A DNA stretch of 5,388 nucleotides from an uncultured Porphyromonadaceae bacterium (GTDB lineage: Bacteria; Bacteroidota; Bacteroidia; Bacteroidales; Muribaculaceae): assembly GCA_938027385.1 (NCBI GenBank), contig CALJBF010000185.1, positions 1 to 5,388 of the forward strand, given 5' to 3'. The notes beneath the pieces were generated by a model. It had not been told where the DNA came from and searched no databases. It saw only the letters and a list, made by a program, of their open reading frames with translations. Position 1 is the stretch's first letter. Each line of letters opens with the position of its first letter. Of the stretch, positions 1 through 5,388 are shown one piece after another. Made by a program: the position numbers and the translations under genes.

Positions 1-36
1 GCATAGGTTAAATTTCTATCCACATATCCAATAATC

Positions 37-1572
37 ATGGCTCAACTCAAGGAAATCAAAACCGCCCTGGTGTCAGTGTTTCATAAGGACGGTCTCGATG
101 AAATCCTGAAATTACTTAATAACGACGGGGTGAAGTTCCTGTCGACCGGAGGTACAAAATCATTTATCGAATCACTCGGCTACGAATGTGAGGCCGTAGA
201 GGATCTCACCGGTTATCCCTCGATTTTCGGAGGCCGTGTGAAGACCCTGCACCCGAAGGTGTTCGGCGGCATCCTCAACCGTCGCGACGATGAGTCGGAC
301 TGTGCGCAGAAAGCCGAGTTCCAGATTCCCGACATCGACCTGGTGATAGTGGACCTCTATCCCTTCTCGCAGACGGTGGCATCCGGTGCATCGCAGGCCG
401 ATATCATCGAGAAAATCGACATAGGCGGTATCTCGCTCATCCGCGCGGCCGCAAAGAATTTCGCCGATGTGACGATTGTGGCCTCGAAACACCAGTACGA
501 GCCTCTGCGTCGTCTGTTGACTGAAAACGGTGCCAAGACCACGCTTGAAGACCGTTTGTTCTTCGCCAAAGAGGCTTTTGCCGTATCGTCGGAGTATGAT
601 TCGGCCATCTTCAACTATTTCGACTCGCTGGCCGAGCATCCCACCGCCCTGCGCGTTGCGATAGATGGCGAGAAGGTGATGCGCTACGGCGAGAATCCTC
701 ATCAGAAAGGCTATTTCTTCGGCCGTCTTGACGAGATGTTCGAACAGCTCCACGGCAAGGAGATTTCATACAACAACCTGCTTGACATCGACGCCGCCAC
801 GGCTCTCATAGCCGAATTTCCGGCTGACCGTCCCGCGTTTGCCGTGCTCAAGCACAACAATCCCTGCGGCGTGGCTATCCGCGAAACCGTTCTCGAGGCC
901 TGGAAAGCAGCACTGGCCGGTGACCCGGTTTCGGCGTTCGGCGGCGTGCTGGTGTCGAATACCGAGATTGACGGCGCTACAGCTGAAGAGATCAACAAGA
1001 TTTTCTTCGAGGTGCTTATCGCACCCGGTTTCACTCCCGACGCCCTCGGCATCCTCGAACAGAAAAAGAACCGCATACTGCTTGTGCAGAAAAAGCCCAA
1101 CGTTTCGGCCCGTCAGTTCCGCTCGGCACTCAACGGTGCGCTCGTCCAGGAACGCGACCTCAAGTCCGAAACTCCCGACGACCTGCGCTGCGTCACAAAA
1201 CGCGCCATCGATCCCGCTGTGGTCGACGACCTGCTTTTCGCCAACAAGCTTGTGAAACATTGCAAGAGCAACGCCATCGTGCTTGCCAAAAACCTGCAGC
1301 TCTGTGCCGCAGGCGTAGGGCAGACATCGCGCGTCGACTCTCTGCGCCAGGCGATTGACAAGGCCCGTTCGTTCGACTTCGACCTCAACGGCGCCGTTAT
1401 GGCATCTGATGCCTTCTTCCCGTTCGCCGACTGCGTGGAGATTGCCCACAAGGCCGGAATCGACTCTGTAATCCAGCCCGGCGGCTCAATCCGCGACAAC
1501 GAAAGCGTGGCCTATTGCGACGAGAACGGCATGGCTATGGCCATGACAGGTTTCCGTCATTTCCGCCACTGA
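37..1572 (+). CDS. purH: Bifunctional AICAR transformylase / IMP cyclohydrolase (PurH)
   Basis: This enzyme catalyses the last two steps of de novo purine synthesis in the cytoplasm: formyl transfer from 10-formyl-tetrahydrofolate to AICAR, then closure of FAICAR to IMP. The 511-residue length is normal for the family and both domains are complete. The N-terminal cyclohydrolase (MGS-like) domain shows STGGT (36-40), GGRVKTLHPK (65-74, with the conserved Lys69), DLYPF (106-110) and KIDIGG...RAAAKN (126-141, with Asp128 and Lys140). The transformylase domain shows RYGENPHQ (216-223), the catalytic Lys-His in LKHNNPCG (271-278), SDAFFPF (457-463) and the typical RHFRH C-terminus. The ATG at 37 gives the expected N-terminus; no Shine-Dalgarno precedes it. 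mreB follows after 82 bases. A weak terminator candidate in that gap suggests purH may be transcribed separately. Nothing is truncated or missing. Confidence 0.98.
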   Translation: MAQLKEIKTALVSVFHKDGLDEILKLLNNDGVKFLSTGGTKSFIESLGYECEAVEDLTGYPSIFGGRVKTLHPKVFGGILNRRDDESDCAQKAEFQIPDIDLVIVDLYPFSQTVASGASQADIIEKIDIGGISLIRAAAKNFADVTIVASKHQYEPLRRLLTENGAKTTLEDRLFFAKEAFAVSSEYDSAIFNYFDSLAEHPTALRVAIDGEKVMRYGENPHQKGYFFGRLDEMFEQLHGKEISYNNLLDIDAATALIAEFPADRPAFAVLKHNNPCGVAIRETVLEAWKAALAGDPVSAFGGVLVSNTEIDGATAEEINKIFFEVLIAPGFTPDALGILEQKKNRILLVQKKPNVSARQFRSALNGALVQERDLKSETPDDLRCVTKRAIDPAVVDDLLFANKLVKHCKSNAIVLAKNLQLCAAGVGQTSRVDSLRQAIDKARSFDFDLNGAVMASDAFFPFADCVEIAHKAGIDSVIQPGGSIRDNESVAYCDENGMAMAMTGFRHFRH

Positions 1573-1581
1573 TTCCCCTCC

Positions 1582-1613
1582 CGCCGGTTCCGGTTACAGG
1601 CGCCGGCGCTTTT
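1582..1613 (+). terminator. Candidate intrinsic terminator after purH
   Basis: Ten bases after the purH stop, CGCCGG (1582-1587) can pair with CCGGCG (1603-1608) across a 15-base loop. The 3' arm overlaps a 10-base palindrome, GCGCCGGCGC (1600-1609). TTTT follows at 1610-1613 and then a CTCT stretch. A GC stem plus T run just after a stop codon is the intrinsic-terminator layout. However, the stem is only 6 bp, the loop is long and the T run is short, so termination may be partial or absent. Confidence 0.35.
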
Positions 1614-1654
1614 CTCTCCGCATCTCTTATCCCAACCATTAACTGTAATCCAAA

Positions 1655-2674
1655 ATGAGATTGTTTTCTCTCACAAAAGAGATTGCCATAGACCTCGGTA
1701 CCGCCAACACGATCATCATACACAATGACAAAATCGTGATTGACGAGCCGTCAATCGTGGCCCTCGACCAGCGTTCGGGCAAACTGATCGCTGTCGGGAA
1801 AGAGGCCAAACTGATGCAGGGCAAAGAGCCCGAAGGCATCATCACCGTGCGGCCTCTGCGCAACGGCGTAATCGCCGACTTCAATGCCGCCGAGCTTATG
1901 ATCCGCGGCCTGGTGAAAAAGGCTTCTGAAAAGAGCAACTGGTTCTCGCCCTCTCTGCGCATGGTAGTTGGTATCCCCTCGGGAGCTTCTGAGGTAGAGA
2001 TCCGCGCCGTGCGTGACTCGTCGGAGCATGCCAACGGCCGCGACGTCTACATGATATTCGAGCCTATGGCCGCCGCCCTCGGTATCGGCCTTGACGTAGA
2101 GGCCCCGGAAGGCAATATGATTGTCGACATAGGCGGCGGTACAACTGAGATCGCCGTAATCTCGCTGGGTGGCATCGTATGCAACAAGTCGATACAGATT
2201 GCCGGCGATGACCTTACCAACGACATCATGGACCACATGCGCCGCGCCCACAATGTGCGTGTGGGCGAGCGTACCGCCGAACTCATAAAGATGAACGTTG
2301 GCTCGGCGCTCACCGAACTTGAGAATCCGCCCGAGGATTTCGTGGTTCACGGCCCCAACCAGATGACGGCTCTCCCGATGGAGATTCCCGTGTCATACCA
2401 GGAGATTGCCCACTGCATCGAGAAATCCATCTCGAAAATCGAGACAGCTGTTCTTGCTGCTCTTGAGCAGACTCCCCCCGAACTGTATGCCGACATCGTG
2501 CACAACGGCATCTGGCTGGCCGGCGGCGGTGCCATGCTCCGCGGTCTTGACAAGCGTCTGACCGACAAGATCGGCATCGAGTTCCATGTGGCTGAAGAGC
2601 CCCTGCTTGCCGTTGCCAAGGGTACCGGCGTGGCTCTGAAGAACATCGGTAACTTCTCGTTCCTGATCCGCTGA
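1655..2674 (+). CDS. mreB: Rod shape-determining protein MreB (bacterial actin)
   Basis: MreB is an ATP-binding actin homologue that polymerises on the cytoplasmic face of the membrane and directs the Rod complex for lateral peptidoglycan synthesis. At 339 residues it has the usual length. The nucleotide-binding motifs are present in order: phosphate-1 DLGTANT (13-19), phosphate-2 DIGGGTTE (158-165) and the adenosine motif LAGGGAMLRGLD (288-299). EPSIVA (31-36), RPLRNGVIADF (66-76) and FEPMAAALG (135-143) are further family signatures. Glu136 corresponds to the catalytic glutamate; the residue before it is Phe, where many proteobacterial MreBs have a second Glu. The ATG at 1655 gives the standard short N-terminus (MRLFSLTKEIAIDLG) and lies in an A-rich context (CCAAAATG) with no Shine-Dalgarno. 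It is the first gene of the mreBCD-PBP2 cluster. The 104 bases before mreC leave room for separate control of MreB dosage. Confidence 0.97.
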   Translation: MRLFSLTKEIAIDLGTANTIIIHNDKIVIDEPSIVALDQRSGKLIAVGKEAKLMQGKEPEGIITVRPLRNGVIADFNAAELMIRGLVKKASEKSNWFSPSLRMVVGIPSGASEVEIRAVRDSSEHANGRDVYMIFEPMAAALGIGLDVEAPEGNMIVDIGGGTTEIAVISLGGIVCNKSIQIAGDDLTNDIMDHMRRAHNVRVGERTAELIKMNVGSALTELENPPEDFVVHGPNQMTALPMEIPVSYQEIAHCIEKSISKIETAVLAALEQTPPELYADIVHNGIWLAGGGAMLRGLDKRLTDKIGIEFHVAEEPLLAVAKGTGVALKNIGNFSFLIR

Positions 2675-2706
2675 CAACCCCGGCATGAGGTTTACTACAA
2701 TCTGAT

Positions 2707-2727
2707 GCAACGATAAAATGTCGTTGC
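2707..2727 (+). repeat. Perfect 7-bp inverted repeat in the mreB-mreC spacer
   Basis: GCAACGA (2707-2713) and TCGTTGC (2721-2727) are exact reverse complements separated by the 7-base loop TAAAATG; a T-G wobble could add an eighth pair. It lies 32 bases after the mreB stop and 51 bases before the mreC start. No T run follows, so it is not a standard intrinsic terminator. It could be an RNA hairpin that protects the mreB 3' end or marks a processing site, or a DNA operator. The pairing is seen directly; any function is inference. Confidence 0.5.
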
Positions 2728-2754
2728 GGTAATCTCTCACGCGTACCGATTACA

Positions 2755-2762
2755 TATATTTT
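2755..2762 (+). promoter_or_regulatory. Weak Bacteroidota -7-like element before mreC
   Basis: TATATTTT matches the Bacteroidota -7 consensus TAnnTTTG at five of six fixed positions and lies in the most AT-rich patch of the spacer. A transcript from here would begin only about 10 bases before the mreC start. No TTG-type -33 element sits at the usual distance; the nearest TTG upstream (2724-2726) is about 28 bases away. It is therefore a speculative internal promoter, and may simply be the AT-rich translation-initiation region of mreC. Confidence 0.18.
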
Positions 2763-2778
2763 ATAGCCTCGCGACAAC

Positions 2779-3639
2779 TTGAGAAATCTGCTGAATTTCC
2801 TGGTGCGTTACAGCTCATGGTTTGTGTTCCTTTTCTTCACAATCGTGAGCTTTGCGCTGTTGCTCAGCCGCAACCCGTATCAGCATCATGTGTGGATGAC
2901 CTCGGCCGGCAGTATCTCGGCCGGGCTTTACGACGCCACCTATAATGTGACCGGCTATTTCAATCTGCGAGAGACCAACACCGACCTTCAGCGGCGTACC
3001 GCCGATCTTGAGGGACAGGTAGTGGCGCTCAAGCAGCAGCTTGCGCGTTACGAACAGCAGGTGCTGCGCGACTCGCTCAGCCGCGAGCCGTTGCAGAGCC
3101 GGTTCGGTTTCGTGATCGCGTCGGTAATCAACAATTCGATATCACGCCCCTATAACTACGTGACCATCGACCGCGGCTCGGCCGACGGCATTCGTCCTGA
3201 AATGGGCGTCATGGACCAGAACGGTATCGTAGGGGTGGTTAATGTCGTGGGGCCTCATTACTCACGCGTGATCTCGTTGCTGAATCCGAACTTCCGGCTG
3301 TCGTGCAAGCTCAAGAACGGCGACGCCTTCGGCTCGCTTGTCTGGGACGGCAAGGATCCCGGTGAGGCTTTGCTTGAGGAGCTGCCGAAACACAGCCGGT
3401 TCCGTCGCGGCGACACCATAGTGACTTCAGGATATTCGGCCGTATTCCCCGAAGGGATACCGGTTGGCGTGATAAAAGGGAGCGCACATGGCGGTGACGA
3501 CAACTTCTTCACGCTGCGCATTGGTCTGTTCACCGATTTCCCGTCCCTCTCTACCGTGAAAGTGATATCGAACACAGACCTTGCCGCGATACGTGAAATT
3601 GAGAATGACCCCGATGCAGAATCATCGGCAGGTAACTGA
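2779..3639 (+). CDS. mreC: Rod shape-determining protein MreC, TTG start
   Basis: MreC is a bitopic inner-membrane protein whose periplasmic domain self-associates and activates PBP2-RodA in the Rod complex. The 286-residue product has a short cytoplasmic N-terminus, one membrane segment (about 13-30), a coiled coil rich in Gln, Leu and Arg (about 62-100), and the beta-rich MreC domain (about 108-265). The domain carries the signatures NYVTIDRGSADGIRPEMG (126-143) and TSGYSAVFPEGIPVG (216-230). An acidic tail (EIENDPDAESS) ends the protein. The start is TTG at 2779-2781: an in-frame TAG at 2764-2766 excludes any earlier start, and MRNLLNFL matches the expected N-terminus for this group. A GTG eight codons later is possible but would remove those conserved residues. 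mreD follows after 27 bases, so the two are very likely cotranscribed. Confidence 0.95.
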   Translation: MRNLLNFLVRYSSWFVFLFFTIVSFALLLSRNPYQHHVWMTSAGSISAGLYDATYNVTGYFNLRETNTDLQRRTADLEGQVVALKQQLARYEQQVLRDSLSREPLQSRFGFVIASVINNSISRPYNYVTIDRGSADGIRPEMGVMDQNGIVGVVNVVGPHYSRVISLLNPNFRLSCKLKNGDAFGSLVWDGKDPGEALLEELPKHSRFRRGDTIVTSGYSAVFPEGIPVGVIKGSAHGGDDNFFTLRIGLFTDFPSLSTVKVISNTDLAAIREIENDPDAESSAGN

Positions 3640-3666
3640 CGTTTTCGCGGCACGTAATAATACGAT

Positions 3667-4176
3667 ATGGTCAAGGAATTCATTAAATATGCGTTGATGT
3701 TCGTCATCCTCGTGGTGGCGCAGGTGGTCGTGTTCAACCATCTGTGTCTGTTCAACGTGGCCATACCGTTGGTGTTCATCTATTTCATAGTGAAACTGCC
3801 CACGAGCCTGGGGACGAACTGGACCATAGCGCTGTCGTTCCTGCTCGGATTCACGGTCGACGTGTTTTCCAATTCGCCGGGCATGAACGCGCTTGCCTGC
3901 ACTGTCTGCGGCGCGGTGCGCATGCCGGTGCTCAGGCTGTATTATCCGCGCGAAGAGGATATGTCGGCTCCCGAACCCTCGCCGCGTACCCTCGGCCCCG
4001 CGCCGTTCATGAAATATGCGGCCACGCTGACAGCCCTTTACTGTCTGCTGTTCTTTTTCATCGAGGCGTTCGCCTTCTACAACTGGGGACTTATGCTGGC
4101 CCGTGCCGCCGCGTCGGCACTGCTGACGTTCATCATCATCATGGCCATAGAGTCAGTGACCGCAGTGCGCCGCTGA
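3667..4176 (+). CDS. mreD: Rod shape-determining protein MreD
   Basis: MreD is a small polytopic inner-membrane protein of the Rod complex that works with MreC to couple MreB filaments to PBP2 and RodA. The 169 residues are mostly hydrophobic. Likely membrane segments lie near 5-24, 27-44, 50-66, 70-90, 115-135 and 140-163; the boundaries are estimated by eye. The conserved MreD core motif is visible as GFTVDVFSNSPGMNALAC (61-78), with Gly61, Asp65 and Gly72. A Pro-rich polar loop (about 94-113, PREEDMSAPEPSPRTLGPAP) separates the N- and C-terminal membrane parts and is the least typical stretch. MreD diverges quickly in sequence, so position directly after mreC and before PBP2 supports the call strongly. 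The ATG at 3667 is preceded by an A/T-rich stretch (GTAATAATACGAT) with no Shine-Dalgarno. Confidence 0.93.
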   Translation: MVKEFIKYALMFVILVVAQVVVFNHLCLFNVAIPLVFIYFIVKLPTSLGTNWTIALSFLLGFTVDVFSNSPGMNALACTVCGAVRMPVLRLYYPREEDMSAPEPSPRTLGPAPFMKYAATLTALYCLLFFFIEAFAFYNWGLMLARAAASALLTFIIIMAIESVTAVRR

Positions 4177-4186
4177 TCTCCTCCGC

Positions 4187-4203
4187 TGCGGGCATTTCCC
4201 GCA
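4187..4203 (+). other. Short hairpin in the mreD-PBP2 spacer
   Basis: TGCGGG (4187-4192) and CCCGCA (4198-4203) are exact reverse complements around the 5-base loop CATTT, beginning 11 bases after the mreD stop. No T run follows, so it is unlikely to stop transcription. It could affect mRNA stability or be chance in GC-rich sequence. Confidence 0.3.
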
Positions 4204-4246
4204 TATCCGTGCTGACGCGGATACTCAAAATTTCTTCACTCTCCCG

Positions 4247-5388
4247 ATGCGCAAGGATTACAGATTAGAAAAACGAAAATATGTAGTCGGCGGTTTCCTG
4301 CTTGTTATTGCCGTCATATATGTGGCGCGCCTTTTCGCGTTGCAGATTTCAGACAGCAAATACAAGGATTACGCCGACAACAACGCCTTCCTTAAAAAGA
4401 CGGTATATCCGTCGCGCGGCCTCATATATGACCGTAACGACTCGCTGGTTGTGTTCAACCAGCCGGCCTACGACGTCATGATGATTCCGCGCGATGTGCA
4501 TGATTTCGACACCATCGATTTCTGCCAGACACTTCAGATAACCCCGGCGCAGTTGCGCGAGCGTCTGGCCGACATGCGTGCCTCGTCAAGCTACTCGTCG
4601 TACACGCCGCAGACACTGCTCACGCATCTGTCGGCGCGCGATTACGGACGTCTGCAGGAGAAACTGTACCGCTACCCCGGATTCTTCATCCAGAAACGCA
4701 TCCTGCGCCAGTACAACTATGACTGCTCGGGCAACCTGCTCGGCAATATCCGCGAGGTATCGCAGGCCGACATAGACCGCGACGAGTATTATGAGCGCGG
4801 TGACTATTGCGGCGACCTCGGCATCGAGAAAAGCTACGACAAGTTCCTGCGCGGCGTGAAAGGGAAGGAGATACTTATCCGCGACGCACGCGGCCGCATC
4901 CGCGGCCGTTACGAGGAGGGTGCGCACGACGTAGCGCCCGTGTCGGGACGTGACCTGAAACTGAGCATCGACATCAATCTGCAGCGCTATGCCGAGAGCC
5001 TTATGGTCAACAAAATCGGCGCTGTGGTGGCTATCGAGCCGGAGACAGGCGAAATTCTGGCCATGGTGTCGGCGCCGAGTTACAAGCCGGCGTCGCTTAT
5101 CGGGCGTCAGCGCGGCAAGAACTACAAAGAGCTTGTGAACGACCCGCTGAAACCGCTGTTTGACCGCGCTCTGCAGGGGGCATATCCTCCCGGTTCCACA
5201 TTCAAGCCGTCGCAAGGTCTGATATTTCTTCAGGAGGGGATTGTGACCACCTCCACGCTTTATCCCTGTTACCGCGGATTCATCAACGGCGGCCTGCGTG
5301 TGGGATGCCACGGTCATGCCTCGCCCATAGCGCTCAAGCCTGCGTTGCAGACGTCGTGCAACGCATATTTCTGCTGGGGTTTCAAGGC
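4247..5388 (+). CDS. mrdA: Penicillin-binding protein 2, elongasome transpeptidase (3' end outside window)
   Basis: This is the class B penicillin-binding protein that cross-links new peptidoglycan during lateral wall growth, anchored in the inner membrane with its catalytic domain in the periplasm. The first 380 codons are present and the frame is open at the window edge. A basic N-terminus (MRKDYRLEKRK) precedes a membrane anchor (about 12-33). The PBP dimerisation domain begins with PSRGLIYDRND (55-65) and includes LGIEKSYDKFLRG (191-203). The transpeptidase domain begins near 228, with IEPETGEILAMVSAPSY at 253-269. The catalytic SxxK motif is STFK (317-320; Ser317 is the acylated serine), and the SxN motif is SCN (370-372). 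The KTG motif lies beyond the window. Cys341, Cys354, His355/His357 and Cys371 form a possible metal site. The ATG at 4247 gives the expected N-terminus; no other ATG, GTG or TTG lies in frame between the mreD stop and it. Placement after mreBCD favours PBP2 over the divisome PBP3. Confidence 0.96.
   Translation, partial: MRKDYRLEKRKYVVGGFLLVIAVIYVARLFALQISDSKYKDYADNNAFLKKTVYPSRGLIYDRNDSLVVFNQPAYDVMMIPRDVHDFDTIDFCQTLQITPAQLRERLADMRASSSYSSYTPQTLLTHLSARDYGRLQEKLYRYPGFFIQKRILRQYNYDCSGNLLGNIREVSQADIDRDEYYERGDYCGDLGIEKSYDKFLRGVKGKEILIRDARGRIRGRYEEGAHDVAPVSGRDLKLSIDINLQRYAESLMVNKIGAVVAIEPETGEILAMVSAPSYKPASLIGRQRGKNYKELVNDPLKPLFDRALQGAYPPGSTFKPSQGLIFLQEGIVTTSTLYPCYRGFINGGLRVGCHGHASPIALKPALQTSCNAYFCWGFK

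Noticed and set aside
4..11. TAGGTTAA as a -7 promoter element for purH
   Set aside because: It matches only TAnnTT of the consensus, and any -33 partner would lie outside the window, so it cannot be judged.
766..1449. A 227-codon minus-strand frame, with other long antisense frames in purH (such as 172-753)
   Set aside because: These are antisense to conserved PurH sequence and resemble no known family; they are best explained as codon-bias shadows.
1600..1609. The palindrome GCGCCGGCGC as an independent operator
   Set aside because: It overlaps the 3' arm of the terminator candidate and is short in GC-rich sequence, so a separate protein-binding site is not supported.
1751..2350. A 199-codon minus-strand frame inside mreB
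   Set aside because: It is antisense to well-conserved MreB nucleotide-binding motifs and shows no independent start context or domain.
2718..2781. The ATG at 2718 as the true mreC start
   Set aside because: It is out of frame with MreC and stops after four sense codons; a TAG at 2764 also closes the MreC frame upstream of the TTG.
3744..4268. A 174-codon plus-strand frame overlapping mreD and the PBP2 start
   Set aside because: It is out of frame with both genes and rich in His, Arg and Ala, as expected of a shifted reading of GC-rich sequence. MreD in the other frame has the family motif and membrane segments.
4586..5317. A 243-codon open frame on the minus strand inside the PBP2 gene
   Set aside because: It lies fully antisense to a clear PBP2 coding sequence with intact motifs. 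Long antisense frames are expected from GC-biased codon use, and the product has no recognisable domain.

Overview
This window is a stretch of core chromosome, with every gene on the + strand. It holds one purine-biosynthesis gene (purH) followed by a cell-wall elongation cluster: mreB, mreC, mreD and the 5' part of the gene for penicillin-binding protein 2 (mrdA). The protein sequences point to the Bacteroidota, order Bacteroidales. The clues are the N-termini of MreC (MRNLLNFL...) and PBP2 (...LEKRKYVVGG), the MreB C-terminus FSFLIR, the purH-mreBCD-PBP2 gene order, and the lack of Shine-Dalgarno sequences before any gene. The fairly high G+C at third codon positions would suit a Muribaculaceae-like lineage better than a low-GC Bacteroides, but that family-level placement is an inference.

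Layout: bases 1-36 are the end of an upstream spacer. purH (37-1572) is complete. An 82-base spacer follows, with a GC-rich hairpin and a short T run that may end the purH transcript. mreB (1655-2674) is complete. A 104-base spacer, the longest in the window, contains a perfect 7-bp inverted repeat and an AT-rich patch resembling a Bacteroidota -7 element. mreC (2779-3639) must start at a TTG codon. mreD (3667-4176) follows after 27 bases. After a 70-base spacer with a small hairpin, PBP2 starts at 4247 and runs off the window end at 5388 after 380 codons. No stretch over 300 bases lacks a gene.

Function: MreB forms actin-like filaments on the inner face of the membrane. MreC and MreD link these filaments to the periplasmic transpeptidase PBP2 and, presumably, to the glycosyltransferase RodA, whose gene usually follows. 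Together they form the Rod complex for lateral wall synthesis. PurH makes IMP and is not mechanistically linked to the others; the adjacency looks like inherited gene order.

I found no mobile element, CRISPR array, tRNA, rRNA or clearly novel system. The observations most worth checking are the TTG start of mreC, the structured mreB-mreC spacer, and a Cys/Cys/His/Cys set around the PBP2 active site that could be a zinc site.
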